Shown here piece by piece: positions 1 through 13,059 of a stretch of DNA of 64,000 nt; positions within the stretch are counted from its first letter, which is position 1, and each line of letters opens with the position of its first letter. Made by a program: the position numbers and the translations under genes. Below the pieces are notes generated by a model. The model saw only the letters and a program-made list of their open reading frames with translations, did not search any database and was not told the origin of the DNA. The stretch comes from Pseudomonas furukawaii. Its GTDB lineage: Bacteria > Pseudomonadota > Gammaproteobacteria > Pseudomonadales > Pseudomonadaceae. The DNA is taken from NCBI RefSeq assembly GCF_002355475.1, contig NZ_AP014862.1, positions 5,518,001 through 5,582,000 on the forward strand, given 5' to 3'.

Positions 1-2
1 TG

Positions 3-746
3 GCGGAATGGTGCGGGGCGGCCATCGGCCTGGCCCTGGCCCGGGGCGCCCTGCGTCGTCATCCGGGGCGCATCGCGTCGGGCGTGCTGCGGCGCTGGAG
101 CAACTGGCGGCCGCTGCTGATGGTGAACCGGGATATCTTCATCCGCTCCCTGGCGCTGCAACTGGTGTTCTTCCTGCTGACGGTGCAGGGCGCGCGCCTG
201 GGGGACGCTACGGTGGCGGCCAATGCGCTGCTGCTCAACGGCCTGCTGGTGACCGCCTATGCCCTGGACGGGCTGGCCCACGCGGTGGAAGCCCTCTGTG
301 GCCACGCCATCGGCGCCGGCGACCGCGCCGGCCTGCGCCGCGCGCTGCTGGTGTCGGGCGCCTGGTCGCTGCTGGCAAGCCTGGGCTTCGCGCTGTTCTT
401 CCTGCTGGCCGGTGGCCTGTTCATCGACCTGCAGAGCGATATCCCGGTGGTGCGCGAGGTGGCCCATGTCTACCTGCCCTACCTGGCGCTGCTGCCGCTG
501 GTCGCGGTCTGGAGCTACCTGCTGGACGGCCTGTTCATCGGCGCCACCCGCGCGCGCGAGATGCGCGACGCCATGCTGCTGGCGGTGGCGCTCAGCCTGC
601 CGCTGGGTTGGGGGCTACAGTTTCTCGGCAACCACGGCCTCTGGCTGGCCTTCCTCGCCTTCATGGCGATACGGGGACTCAGCCTGGGGGCCCTGGCCTG
701 GCGATTGCACCGGCGCGACGCCTGGTTCGCGACCGGTCACGGATAA
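3..746 (+). CDS. MATE family efflux transporter (DinF-like), C-terminal part
   Basis: This is the C-terminal ~247 residues of a multidrug and toxin extrusion (MATE) transporter; the reading frame is open to the window edge, so the start lies upstream. Several hydrophobic helices are visible, together with the DinF-like stretch 'LDGLAHAVEALCGHAIGAGD', where the family has a conserved pore-lining segment. MATE proteins exchange Na+ or H+ for cationic compounds across the inner membrane. The full family length is about 450 residues, so roughly the first half is missing only because of the window. The substrate cannot be predicted. The diguanylate cyclase gene begins 11 bases downstream. Confidence 0.85.
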   Translation, partial: AEWCGAAIGLALARGALRRHPGRIASGVLRRWSNWRPLLMVNRDIFIRSLALQLVFFLLTVQGARLGDATVAANALLLNGLLVTAYALDGLAHAVEALCGHAIGAGDRAGLRRALLVSGAWSLLASLGFALFFLLAGGLFIDLQSDIPVVREVAHVYLPYLALLPLVAVWSYLLDGLFIGATRAREMRDAMLLAVALSLPLGWGLQFLGNHGLWLAFLAFMAIRGLSLGALAWRLHRRDAWFATGHG

Positions 747-756
747 GGAGTAAAGG

Positions 757-1791
757 ATGCAGCCAGCCCCACTTCACCCCGACGAACCCCGCCGCCTGCA
801 GACCCTGCGTGACCAGGACCTGCTGGACACGCCGGCGGAGCACTACCTGGACACACTGGTACGCCTGATCCGCGACCTGTTCCTCGTCAATTCCGCCTTC
901 ATCACCCTGGTCGACCAGGACCGGCAATGGTTCAAGGCGCGAACCGGCCTGCTGCAGGCGGAGACGCCCCGGGACATCTCCTTCTGCGGCCACGCCATCC
1001 TGCTGTCGGACCTGCTGCTGGTGACGGATGCCCGGCTCGACCCACGATTCGCCGACAACCCGCTGGTGCTGGGGCCGCCCCATATCCGCTTCTATGCCGG
1101 CCAACCGATCCACGCGGCCGACGGCCAGGTCATCGGCACCCTGTGCATCGCCGACGCCTCGCCGCGCCAGCTCGATGCCGCCGGTATCCGCCACCTGCGG
1201 GACCTCGCCACCCTGGCCGAGGGCTACCTGCAGATGCGCGCCCTGAGCCAGCAGACCCGAAGCCTGCGGGAGGCGGTGGACCGGGAGCAGCGCAAGGCCC
1301 TGCTGGACCCCCTGACCCAGCTGTGGAACCGGGGCGGCCTGAACCATTTCTACCCCCTGGAGCAGGCGCGGGTACAGGACGCCGGTCTGCGCCTGGGGGT
1401 CATCTATTGCGACCTGGACCATTTCAAGAAGGTCAACGACCAGCACGGCCATGGCGCCGGCGACCAGGTGCTCTGGGAAAGCGCCCGGCGCATGACGGCC
1501 GCCCTGCGCCCCCAGGACCTGCTGACCCGCCCGGGCGGCGAGGAGTTCGTCGCCCTGGTGGCGGTGCATGACGAAGCGGAGCTGATGCGGGTGGCCGAAC
1601 GCCTGCGCCTGGCCATCGGGCAGGCGCCCATGGCGCTGGACACCCAGGCCCTGGCCCAGACCGCCAGTTTCGGAGTGACCCTCGCCCTGTGCGGAGAGTC
1701 CCAGGCCGAAGCGCTGGCGCGCGCCGACCAGGCCCTCTACCTGGCCAAGCAGAACGGCCGCAACCGGGTGGAAGGACGCTCCGCCACCTGA
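757..1791 (+). CDS. GAF-domain diguanylate cyclase
   Basis: The 344-residue protein has an N-terminal GAF sensory domain (about residues 25-165) and a C-terminal GGDEF domain (about 180-340). The active-site motif is GGEEF at residues 260-264, and the RxxD inhibitory site (RPQD, 251-254) stands five residues ahead of it, so it should make c-di-GMP from two GTP and be product-inhibited. There is no membrane segment or signal peptide, so it is probably a cytoplasmic enzyme controlled by a small ligand or redox state sensed by the GAF domain. It starts 11 bases after the MATE gene, behind the GGAGTAAAGG ribosome-binding region, and is probably co-transcribed with it. The signal is unknown. Confidence 0.9.
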   Translation: MQPAPLHPDEPRRLQTLRDQDLLDTPAEHYLDTLVRLIRDLFLVNSAFITLVDQDRQWFKARTGLLQAETPRDISFCGHAILLSDLLLVTDARLDPRFADNPLVLGPPHIRFYAGQPIHAADGQVIGTLCIADASPRQLDAAGIRHLRDLATLAEGYLQMRALSQQTRSLREAVDREQRKALLDPLTQLWNRGGLNHFYPLEQARVQDAGLRLGVIYCDLDHFKKVNDQHGHGAGDQVLWESARRMTAALRPQDLLTRPGGEEFVALVAVHDEAELMRVAERLRLAIGQAPMALDTQALAQTASFGVTLALCGESQAEALARADQALYLAKQNGRNRVEGRSAT

Positions 1792-1828
1792 CGACACCGG
1801 AAACCATCACCGACCTCAAGGAAGCCCC

Positions 1829-2287
1829 ATGGGACAAGCCATCGCCGCCTACCTGCACTTTCTCGCGATCTTCGTGCTCTTCGCCCTGCTCACCCTCGAG
1901 CACCGGCTGTTCAAGCTGCCGCTCGACCTGGAGCGCGCCCGCAGCCTGATCCGCGTGGACATCGCCTACGGCCTGTCGGCCGGCGCCGTGCTGGCCACAG
2001 GCCTCGCTCGGGTGGTCTGGTACGGCAAGGGACTGGACTACTACCTGCACAACTCGCTGTTCCACGCCAAGGTGGGGCTGTTCGTCCTGATCGCCCTGCT
2101 CTCGGCCTTCCCCACCTTCGTCTTCCTCAACTGGCGCAACGAGCTGAAGGCCGGCCAGGTGCCCCAGGTCAGCCCCGGCAAGGCGCGGGCGGTGATCATG
2201 GTGATCCGCCTGGAGCTGCTGCTGGCGCTGGTCATGCCGCTGCTGGCGGCGCTGATGGCCCGTGGCTACGGGGTGTTCGGCGGCTGA
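1829..2287 (+). CDS. DUF2214 family inner-membrane protein
   Basis: The 152-residue protein is almost entirely hydrophobic, with four predicted membrane helices (roughly residues 5-22, 48-66, 82-104, 125-147). Conserved features of the DUF2214 family are the early 'HFLAIFVLF', the 'LEHRLFK' following the first helix and the 'FHAKVGLF' in the middle. The function of the family is not established. It lies 37 bases after the diguanylate cyclase on the same strand, with an AAGGAAG ribosome site before the ATG, so it probably closes that transcription unit. Confidence 0.75.
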   Translation: MGQAIAAYLHFLAIFVLFALLTLEHRLFKLPLDLERARSLIRVDIAYGLSAGAVLATGLARVVWYGKGLDYYLHNSLFHAKVGLFVLIALLSAFPTFVFLNWRNELKAGQVPQVSPGKARAVIMVIRLELLLALVMPLLAALMARGYGVFGG

Positions 2288-2394
2288 GCCGACGGCGCGT
2301 AGGGGAAGACGCTGCCTGCAGAAGCGTTTTGCAGATCAGGGCGCGCCATCCCTGACCCAGCGGGCCAGAGCGCCAGGCTGTCTGGGGCATCCCT

Positions 2395-2420
2395 CCCCCC
2401 TCTCTGGAGGGAGAGGGGGG
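2395..2420. repeat. CCCTCTCCC-type palindrome, copy 1
   Basis: Perfect 10-base inverted repeat (2395-2404 with 2411-2420) with a 6-base loop, between the convergent DUF2214 and speA genes. The same CCCTCTCCC/GGGAGAGGG palindrome recurs at seven other intergenic places in this window. Here it could act as a bidirectional transcription terminator. Confidence 0.75.
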
Positions 2421-2461
2421 ATCGCGCCGGCAAGGATCTGCTGATCCCCGGGCGCGAGACG

Positions 2462-4375
<1,914 letters not shown>

Positions 4376-4506
4376 CGTGTTCCCCCTGTGGGATGAAAAG
4401 GACCACGCCCACCGGTGCATGCCGGGCGGGCCTGGTCAGGTTAGTTCGGTCGTGTGACGTTGCAGTGTTGACCGCCTCGATGACGGTCAGTTTAGAAAAC
4501 CGGGGC

Positions 4507-4878
4507 TCAGCCGCCGGATTTCTTGGCCTTGAAGCCGCGCTTGGCGAGCTCTTCCAGCAACAGGTCCACGTGGTCGCCCTGGATCTCGATCACGCCGTCC
4601 TTCAATGCACCACCGGTGCCGCAGCGACGCTTCAGCGCGCTGGCCAGCTCCTTCAGCTCATCGCCGGCCAGCGGCACGCCGCTGACGCTGGTGACGGTCT
4701 TGCCGCCCCGGCCCTTGGTCTCGCGACGAACGCGGGCGATGCCGTCGCCGGCAGGCGCGGTGGCTTGCTTGCAGATGCAGGCATCGATGGGCTGGCGGCA
4801 ATCCGGGCAATGCCGGCCGCTGTCGGTGGAGTACACCAGGCCGCCCAGGGCGGCGAAGGACGAAGCTTTCTTGACCAC
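4507..4878 (-). CDS. SUI1/eIF1-family translation factor (YciH-like)
   Basis: The 123-residue protein has a SUI1 fold in its C-terminal two-thirds, with the basic 'VRRETKGRGGKTVT' loop and 'LKRRCGTGGALKDGVIEIQGD', the family signature that binds the small ribosomal subunit. An N-terminal Cys cluster (Cys24, 27, 34, 36) looks like a small zinc-binding knuckle. Bacterial members can influence start-codon selection but are not essential. It lies upstream of speA on the same strand with a 131-base gap. Confidence 0.9.
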   Translation of the reverse strand: MVKKASSFAALGGLVYSTDSGRHCPDCRQPIDACICKQATAPAGDGIARVRRETKGRGGKTVTSVSGVPLAGDELKELASALKRRCGTGGALKDGVIEIQGDHVDLLLEELAKRGFKAKKSGG

Positions 4879-5220
4879 CGGCTTTCCTCGTAGGGGTCAG
4901 GATAGCGACTGGTCGGCGGGGGGCCGACCGCGAAGCCCCACTCTGGCAGGGGCAGCGCAACCCGGATGGGGTGTCCGGGCTTGAAAGGCGGCGCAATTTA
5001 TCAGCATTCGGCGCAAATGCTAAGTACGAAAATGCGCCAATGATCGACAGATTGGCGACCCTGTTCGGCATCACGCACGAAAGGGTCCGGAATATTGCAC
5101 AAACCCGCGCCGGGCGTGGGTTCCAACCTCTTCCCGTGGGAAGGAAACAGCAGATCCTGCGCACACTCTGAAACAGAGCGTGACTCCAATGGTGGGGCGG
5201 GAACAGAGCCCCTTCAGGAG
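4879..5220. other. intergenic region with an unassigned short open frame
   Basis: Part of a 613-base stretch without a clear gene between the SUI1 gene and the NUDIX gene. It contains one short plus-strand open frame (about 5040-5171, 43 codons) whose start resembles a sigma-factor region-4 helix-turn-helix; no good ribosome-binding site is seen, so it is not called as a gene. The rest should hold the promoter of the minus-strand SUI1 gene. Confidence 0.5.
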
Positions 5221-5430
5221 GCCGAGCGCAGCCGTTGTGCAGGGGGACGAGCGGCATGGATGCCGCGAGAGGCGCGCCAGGCCATGGATGGCCGATCGCG
5301 ACGGCCCCCGGAACGACGGCGGAGGGAGGGAACCCCGGCGCAGCCGGGGCCGGATGTCGGGGCAAGCCTTTTTGGTTCCTTTTGGGGCGACTGCCAAAAG
5401 GGACTCGCCCGGGAGGGTGAAACCAAAGAC
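5221..5430. repeat. Pseudomonas-type dispersed intergenic repeat with nested inverted repeats
   Basis: A GC-rich non-coding element ends in two nested inverted repeats: CCTTTTGG (5378-5385) with CCAAAAGG (5394-5401), enclosed by TTTGGTT (5371-5377) with AACCAAA (5421-5427). The 'GGGGCAAGCCTTTTTGGTTCC' theme followed by 'AAAAGGGACTCGCCC' is, from memory, a recurrent intergenic sequence of Pseudomonas. Long open frames on both strands here have no recognisable product and are taken as chance. Confidence 0.55.
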
Positions 5431-5491
5431 ATCAGCAAAGCTCGCTAATCAGCTAGGCTTCGATGCCCCCAGCAAGGGACGCCATGCCCCT

Positions 5492-6016
5492 CTAGAGCGA
5501 CGCCAGATAAAGACGCAACGCCTTGAGCGAATCCGGGCAGCAGCTCTCCAGCGCCTGGGCCTCGTCGAGGCTCATGAACCGCGCCTCCAGTACCTCTTCC
5601 GGCTGCAGCCTGAGCGGCGCATCGGAGACGGCGGAGTACACCGCGCCCCAGAGGCGGTTGCCCGGCTCGTCGAAGAAGAAGCGGCCGTGCTCCTGCAGCG
5701 GTACGCCGGCGATGCCCAGCTCCTCTTCCAGCTCGCGGGCGGCGGACAGGGCGTAGTCCTCCCCTTCCTGCACCATGCCGCCGGCGGCGACGTCCCAGTA
5801 GCCCGGATACAGCGCCTTGCTCAGGGTGCGGCGATGCACGCAGAGCTGGCCGACGGAGTTGAACAGCAGGATGAAGGTGCCCCGGGAGATCAAGCCACGC
5901 TCGCGCAGCTCGGCCCGGGGCAGGCCGCCGAGGGGGCGGTCCTGCTCGTCGACCCAGGCCACCCGTTCGGCGTCGGAGGCGGCGCGATGGGCCGCCTCGC
6001 GTGGGTCGAGGATCAT
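5492..6016 (-). CDS. NUDIX hydrolase (YfcD-like)
   Basis: The 174-residue protein carries the NUDIX box as 'GGMVQEGEDYALSAARELEEELG' split around residue 85 (key residues G, E, R-E-x2-E-E), which binds metal and hydrolyses nucleoside-diphosphate-linked substrates. The N-terminal 'VAWVDEQDRPLGGLPRAELR' and the 'HRRTLSKALYPGYWDVAAGG' context match the YfcD/IPP-isomerase-like NUDIX group; the natural substrate is unknown. The ATG at 6016 is favoured because it overlaps the stop codon of the upstream DUF2333 gene by one base (TGATG), which indicates coupled translation. Confidence 0.9.
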   Translation of the reverse strand: MILDPREAAHRAASDAERVAWVDEQDRPLGGLPRAELRERGLISRGTFILLFNSVGQLCVHRRTLSKALYPGYWDVAAGGMVQEGEDYALSAARELEEELGIAGVPLQEHGRFFFDEPGNRLWGAVYSAVSDAPLRLQPEEVLEARFMSLDEAQALESCCPDSLKALRLYLASL

Positions 6017-7086
6017 CAGCCCTGCTCCAGCAGCTGGCGCAGGTCGATCACGGCGGCGTTGGCGCGGGAGATGTAGTTGGCCATCACCAGGGAATGGTTG
6101 GCGAGGACACCATAGCCGCTGCCATTGAGCACCATGGGACTCCACAGGGGTTCCTGGGCGGCCTCCAGCTCACGGATGATCTGGCGCACGCTGATGGTGG
6201 CGTTCTTCTTCGCCAGTACATCGGCGAAGTCCACTTCGATGGCCCGCAGGATGTGGGACAGGGCCCAGGCCTGGCCACGGGCTTCATAGAAGACGTTGTC
6301 GATCTGCAGCCAGGGCGTCTCGACGATCTCTTCGCTGACATCCGGCACCTTGCCGGAGGCGACGGCGGCCTCCGGGTTGACGTCGGTGTTCAGGCGCACC
6401 CGCCCGACGCTGGCGGACAGCCGCTGGGACAGGGAGCCGAGGCGGGTAGCGACGTCACCCAGCCAGTTGTTCAGGTTGTCGGCGCGGGTGTAGAACTGCG
6501 CGCCGGGCTGGTTCGGGTCCGACAGGCGGGCGAGGTAGCGGTCAAGGGAGCGGATGCCTTCCTTGTACTCGGCTTCGGAGGCGGGCAGCGCCCAGCTCTT
6601 GTTGTCGAAGTTGAAGCGCGGCTCGGCACGGGCCAGGTCGGCGTCCTCGGTGGACTGGGACTGGGAGCGGGCGAAGTCCTTGCGCAGGGCGCGGGAGAGG
6701 TCGCGCACCTGCACCAGCACGCCGTATTCCCAGCTGGGCATGTTGTCGAGCCAGAGGCCGGGCGGGGCGAGGTCGTTGGAAAGGTAGCCGCCGCTCTTGT
6801 CCAGCAGGGTCTGGCCGACGGTCTTCAGGGTTTCCACCGTGGTGTAGCCGCTGACCATCTGCCGGCCGGCGCGCTCGGCGGCGGCCTGGGCGTTCTGCTG
6901 CACCGGGAAGAGCTCGGGCTCGCGGCTCCAGTACCAGCCCACCACCAGGCAGGCCAGCAGGTAGATCAGCACCAGGCTGCCGAGGGCACGGCTCAGCCAG
7001 ACGCCTCCCACATAGCTGCGCACATCGTCCACCGAGTCGTCGACGCGCTCGCGCGCCTCGCCCATACGCTTCTTCCAGTCCAGCAT
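6016..7086 (-). CDS. DUF2333 family membrane-anchored protein
   Basis: The 356-residue protein begins with a short cytoplasmic segment 'MLDWKKRMGEARERVDDSV', then one membrane helix at about residues 31-52 and a large soluble domain, probably periplasmic. The conserved 'NMPSWEYGVLVQVRDLSRALR' and 'YEARGQAWALSHILRA' segments identify DUF2333; no function is established. The start at 7086 places a hydrophilic N-terminus before the anchor; in-frame codons upstream add unrelated residues. It overlaps the NUDIX gene by one base and forms a two-gene operon with it. Confidence 0.85.
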   Translation of the reverse strand: MLDWKKRMGEARERVDDSVDDVRSYVGGVWLSRALGSLVLIYLLACLVVGWYWSREPELFPVQQNAQAAAERAGRQMVSGYTTVETLKTVGQTLLDKSGGYLSNDLAPPGLWLDNMPSWEYGVLVQVRDLSRALRKDFARSQSQSTEDADLARAEPRFNFDNKSWALPASEAEYKEGIRSLDRYLARLSDPNQPGAQFYTRADNLNNWLGDVATRLGSLSQRLSASVGRVRLNTDVNPEAAVASGKVPDVSEEIVETPWLQIDNVFYEARGQAWALSHILRAIEVDFADVLAKKNATISVRQIIRELEAAQEPLWSPMVLNGSGYGVLANHSLVMANYISRANAAVIDLRQLLEQG

Positions 7087-7365
7087 GGCAGTGTCCTTCG
7101 AATATCGATCAGCACGGAGAGGTTTGACCACGCCCTGTCGCAGAGGTTGTGGTCGAGTCCAGCACTATAAGGGAAGCGCGGTCGGCGCGCAGGCGTCACG
7201 GGTCAAACCCATCGCAGGTGGAACCAGGAATGCCGCTTTCCGACAAGGCGACGCACCGGGGGCATCCGCCTTTTCGCGGGGCCGGGACAGATGGCACTGG
7301 CGTACCGACGATAAGCTGATAGCATGGCGCCATCATCTAGATCGTCTCCAGGCGACCTCCCGGCC

Positions 7366-8982
<1,617 letters not shown>

Positions 8983-9110
8983 AGCCCGTCGTCACGGGAC
9001 TGTCACCAAACGGCAATATCATCCGGCCATCTCCCAGAGCCCGAGCGGCTCCGCAGGTGGCCGGAACGGCCGGGCGGACCCTGCGGGCTGACTGTCTGCC
9101 GAGGTTCCCG

Positions 9111-11075
9111 ATGCGCCTGAAACTGCTCACCAACCTGATAACCCTGCTGCTGGTCACCGTCTGCCTGGCGCTGGGCGCCACCCTCTGGTGGTCGCAGCGG
9201 GCGCTGGAGCGGCCCTACCAGCTCATGGAGCAGTACCTGGAGCTGGCCCAGCGCTTCCGTGGCGAGGTGGCGGACAATGTCCAGGGCTACCTCGCCAGCG
9301 GCGACGCCCTGCGTCACAGCGCCGCCAGCCAGGGCATCGACAGCCTGGAGCAACGCCTCGACCAACTGCCCGACGACCTCGCCGACGACCTGCGCCCCAG
9401 CTTCAACGAACTGCGGGAGTTCACCCGTGGCGAACTGCTGGCCGCCGGCAAGCTGGCGGGCGATCCCCAGGGACTGCTGATCCAGGCCGAACGGGAGATC
9501 GCCGGCGCCCTTGACCAACTGGCCCGCTACGCCGACGAATCCGCCAGCCCGACCGCCGCCGATTACCGGGCACCGCTGTTCATCGGCGCCCAGCACCTCA
9601 ACCGCCTGAGCCAGGCCCGCGCCAAGCTGGTGGAAAGCGGCCGTGACGAACTGGCGGTCGACGTGGAGCGGGAGCTGGAAGCCCTGACCCGGGACAGCGC
9701 CGCGCTGGATGCCCTGCCCCTGCTGGGCGTCGCCGACAGCGGCGCCTCCGCCGCCGACGACTTCGCCGCCATGATGGGCCTGGAGAGCCAGGGCGAAACC
9801 AGCCAGGCGGAGGACCGCGGCATCGCCCTCAAGCGCGAGCTGTCAGGCCTGCTCAAGCGCTACCCCGGCGAGCTGGCCCGTACCCGCGAGCTGATCCAGC
9901 GACGCGTCGAACTGGCCCGCGCCACCGCCCACCGCCTGGAGGCCCTGCAGGGCGCCCTCGCCGCCCTGGAACCCCGGGTACGCGCCGAGCACGGCCGGAT
10001 CCAGGGCGAGGTGCGCCTGATCCAGGGCCTGATGATCGGCCTGATCCTGCTGCTGGCCCTGGGCATCGACCGCATCCAGCGCCGCCTGACCCAGGTGCTC
10101 GGCCATCTGGTGAAAGCCCTGGGCGCCTGGGCCGCCGGCGACTTCAGCCGGCCCATGGCCCTGGGCTCGAACACCCTGGACCTGCGGCGCATCGAGGAAT
10201 CCCTGAATCGCCTGCGGGACTACCTGGGGGAACTGGTGGGCACCATCCGCCAGCACGCCGAACAGGTGGCCGGCAGCAGCACCACCCTGACCCACCTGAA
10301 CAACGGCCTGCATGCCAGCGCCGAGGACCAGGCCGGCGGCACCGCGCAGATCCGCGATGCCCTCGGCGAACTGGAGGCCACCATCCAGCAGGTGGCCGGC
10401 GACGCCAGCCTCGCCGCCGACGCCAGCCGCGACGCCGGGCGCGCCGTGGAGCAGGGCCAGGGGGTGATCGACCAGAGCCTGGCCGGCCTGCACCAGCTGG
10501 TGGGCGAGGTGCAGAACAACGCCCAGGCGGTGGAGCGCCTCGCCGAGGAAACCGAAACCATCGACAAGGTGCTGACGGTGATCCGTGGCATCGCCGAGCA
10601 GACCAACCTGCTGGCCCTCAACGCCGCCATCGAGGCCGCCCGGGCCGGCGAGATGGGCCGGGGCTTCGCCGTGGTGGCCGAGGAAGTCCGCTCCCTGGCC
10701 CAGCGCACCACAGGCGCCACCAGCGAGATCCAGCAACTGATCGCGCGCCTGCAACAGGCCGCGCGGCAGTCGGTGGAGGCCATGCGCATCCAGGTGGAGC
10801 ACGCCGAGACCAGCGCCCAGCAGGCCGCCGCCGCCGACGGCGCCCTGGTGGAGGTGGTGGAGGCCATCCGCACCATCGCCAGCATGGCCGAGCGCATCGC
10901 CGACGCCACCGCCCAGCAGAGCGGCGCGGTCAGCGACATCCGCGACCACAGCGAACAGATCCACGTCCTGGGCGGCACCAACCTGGCGCGCATCGGCGAA
11001 AGCCGCAGCCAGGGCGAACGGCTGATGCAGCTCGGGGGCGAACTGCATACCGCGGTGCAGGCCTTCCGCGTCTGA
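9111..11075 (+). CDS. ctpL: methyl-accepting chemotaxis protein, CtpL-like
   Basis: The 654-residue chemoreceptor has a membrane helix at about residues 7-26, a long helical periplasmic sensor domain, a second helix at about 304-322, a HAMP linker and a C-terminal signalling domain. The hairpin tip reads '[19 protein letters not shown]' followed by '[18 protein letters not shown]', the universal CheA/CheW contact region. Position next to gcbA and dsbD and the length match P. aeruginosa CtpL (PA4844), a receptor for inorganic phosphate under starvation; that ligand is inferred, not visible. The start chosen puts 'MRLKLLTNL' directly before the first helix. Confidence 0.87.
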   Translation: MRLKLLTNLITLLLVTVCLALGATLWWSQRALERPYQLMEQYLELAQRFRGEVADNVQGYLASGDALRHSAASQGIDSLEQRLDQLPDDLADDLRPSFNELREFTRGELLAAGKLAGDPQGLLIQAEREIAGALDQLARYADESASPTAADYRAPLFIGAQHLNRLSQARAKLVESGRDELAVDVERELEALTRDSAALDALPLLGVADSGASAADDFAAMMGLESQGETSQAEDRGIALKRELSGLLKRYPGELARTRELIQRRVELARATAHRLEALQGALAALEPRVRAEHGRIQGEVRLIQGLMIGLILLLALGIDRIQRRLTQVLGHLVKALGAWAAGDFSRPMALGSNTLDLRRIEESLNRLRDYLGELVGTIRQHAEQVAGSSTTLTHLNNGLHASAEDQAGGTAQIRDALGELEATIQQVAGDASLAADASRDAGRAVEQGQGVIDQSLAGLHQLVGEVQNNAQAVERLAEETETIDKVLTVIRGIAEQTNLLALNAAIEAARAGEMGRGFAVVAEEVRSLAQRTTGATSEIQQLIARLQQAARQSVEAMRIQVEHAETSAQQAAAADGALVEVVEAIRTIASMAERIADATAQQSGAVSDIRDHSEQIHVLGGTNLARIGESRSQGERLMQLGGELHTAVQAFRV

Positions 11076-11079
11076 AGTC

Positions 11080-11100
11080 GCCGCGACTCATTGTCGCGGC
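11080..11100 (+). terminator. hairpin after ctpL
   Basis: A perfect 8-base stem (GCCGCGAC at 11080-11087, GTCGCGGC at 11093-11100) with a 5-base loop lies five bases after the ctpL stop codon. There is no T-run, so it may be a weak or Rho-assisted terminator. Confidence 0.5.
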
Positions 11101-11230
11101 CATCGCCCCCGGTCCGACGCGCCCGGGACGCGACCTTTCGGTCAGGTGACAAAACCGCTTACAGCCGCGCGCCTGCAGGAAAGCACCAAGGTCCGTTATG
11201 ATGCAGGCACTTTCCGCTCAAGAGACTTCC

Positions 11231-13006
11231 ATGCGCCGCCTGCTGAGCCTGATCCTGCTGCTGGTGGCCCTGCCCGCCGGCGCAGGGTTGCTGGACAATC
11301 GCCCCAGTTCCACCCTGGGCGCCCCCCTCAACAACAGCGCCGACTTCCTGCCGGTTCGCGAGGCCTTTCGCCTCAGCCTGGTGGAGAGCACCGCCAGCCA
11401 GGTGAAGCTGCGCTTCACCAACGCCGAGGGGTATTACCTCTACAGGCACCGTTTCCAGTTCCAGGCCGAACCCGCCGACAGCGGCCTGGGCCAGCCGGTG
11501 CTGCCCGCCGGCAAACACAAGACTGACGAGTTCTTCGGCGATGTCGAGGTCTACTACGGCGTACTGGACCTGGACCTGCCCCTGGACCCGGCCCGCAAGC
11601 CGCCGACCGCCCTGCGGGTGACCTACCAGGGCTGCGCCGACAAGGGCCTGTGCTACCCGCCGGAGACCGAGGTGATCCAGCTCGCCGCCGGCAGCGCCGC
11701 CAATGGCGGGCAGACGGGCAGCGGCGTGACCGGAGCGGGCTGGGGCTGGCATGAGCTGGCGCTGTTCTTCCTCGCCGGTCTGGGCCTGACCTTCACCCCC
11801 TGCGTACTGCCCATGCTGCCGATCCTTTCCGGCGTGGTGCTGCGCGGCCAGGCCGGCGGCGGACGCGGCCTGGTGCTGTCCCTGGCCTACGTGCTGCCCA
11901 TGGCCGCCTGCTTCGCCCTGCTGGGTGCGCTGATGGGGCTGTTCGGCGCCGAACTCAACCTCCAGGCGCGCCTGCAGTCGCCCTGGGTGCTGGTGCCTTT
12001 CGCGGCCTTCTTCACCGCCTTCGCCCTGGCCATGTTCGGCCTCTATGAACTGCGCCTGCCGCGTTTCATCAGCGGCCCGCTGGATACCCTGGCGGGCAGC
12101 ACCAAGGGCGGTTCGATCTGGAGCGCGGCCCTGCTTGGCGTGGTGTCCAGCCTGCTGGTCTCGCCTTGCGTCTCCGCGCCCCTGGCCGGCGCCCTGCTCT
12201 ATATCAGTGCCAGCGGCGACGCACTGGGCGGCGGCCTGAAGCTGTTCGCCCTGGGGCTGGGCATGGGCGCGCCACTGGTGCTGTTCGCCACAGGTGGCGG
12301 CGCGCTACTGCCGAAGGCCGGGCACTGGATGGTAGCCGTGCGCAATGCCTTCGGCGTGCTGCTGCTGGCCGTGGCGGTGTGGATGCTCGAACGGGTCCTG
12401 CCCGGCCCGCTCGCACTGGCCCTCTGGGGCCTGCTGGCGGGTGGCGTGGCGCTGTTCCTCGGGGCCCTGGAATTCACCGCCAAGGCGCCCCGCGAGCGCC
12501 TGGCGCAACTGGCCGGCCTGGTACTGCTGGTCTACGCCGTGGCCGCCTGGTCCGGCGCACTGAAGGGGGAATCCGACCCGCTGCGTCCCCTGGGGCGCAC
12601 GCACCTGGCTGGTGCACCGTCCGTCGGACAGGCCGCCGGGGAATGGCAGACCATCAAGACCCCCGCCCAGCTCGATGCCGTCCTCGCCGACGCGCGGGGC
12701 TCTGGCACGCCGCTGCTGCTGGACTGGTACGCCGACTGGTGCATTAGTTGCAAGGTCATCGAACGTGAAGTCCTGACCGCCACGGAGGTGACCTCTCAGC
12801 TGGGCGGCTATCGGCTGATCCGCTTCGACATGACCGAGAGCAACGCGGAACAACGCGCCCTGCTCGACCGCTACAGGCTGTTCGGCCCACCCGCCATCCT
12901 GTTCTTCGACGGCCAGGGTGACGAATTGGCCGATCTGCGTGTCGTAGGTGAAGTCGATGCCAAGGCCTTCGCCGCCCGCCTGCAGCAGGCGCACGCATCG
13001 CGCTGA
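11231..13006 (+). CDS. dsbD: thiol:disulfide interchange protein DsbD
   Basis: DsbD moves electrons from cytoplasmic thioredoxin to periplasmic DsbC/DsbG and cytochrome c maturation. All three modules are present in 591 residues: a signal peptide (first ~18 residues), the periplasmic alpha domain with its Cys135/Cys141 pair in 'QGCADKGLCYPP', the eight-helix membrane domain with the reactive 'FTPCVLPMLP' and 'SPCVSAPLAG' cysteines, and a C-terminal thioredoxin-like domain with 'WCISC' (Cys504, Cys507). The start at 11231 gives the signal peptide directly. It is the DipZ homologue in the P. aeruginosa gene order. Confidence 0.95.
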   Translation: MRRLLSLILLLVALPAGAGLLDNRPSSTLGAPLNNSADFLPVREAFRLSLVESTASQVKLRFTNAEGYYLYRHRFQFQAEPADSGLGQPVLPAGKHKTDEFFGDVEVYYGVLDLDLPLDPARKPPTALRVTYQGCADKGLCYPPETEVIQLAAGSAANGGQTGSGVTGAGWGWHELALFFLAGLGLTFTPCVLPMLPILSGVVLRGQAGGGRGLVLSLAYVLPMAACFALLGALMGLFGAELNLQARLQSPWVLVPFAAFFTAFALAMFGLYELRLPRFISGPLDTLAGSTKGGSIWSAALLGVVSSLLVSPCVSAPLAGALLYISASGDALGGGLKLFALGLGMGAPLVLFATGGGALLPKAGHWMVAVRNAFGVLLLAVAVWMLERVLPGPLALALWGLLAGGVALFLGALEFTAKAPRERLAQLAGLVLLVYAVAAWSGALKGESDPLRPLGRTHLAGAPSVGQAAGEWQTIKTPAQLDAVLADARGSGTPLLLDWYADWCISCKVIEREVLTATEVTSQLGGYRLIRFDMTESNAEQRALLDRYRLFGPPAILFFDGQGDELADLRVVGEVDAKAFAARLQQAHASR

Positions 13007-13059
13007 TGCATGCAACGTCATATATTTGCCGTAAAAACCGGGCATCTTGTCGACTATTG

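Noticed and set aside
5180-6076. Plus-strand open frame across the intergenic repeat and NUDIX gene
   Set aside because: No family resemblance, no ribosome site, and it runs antisense through a gene with a complete NUDIX box.
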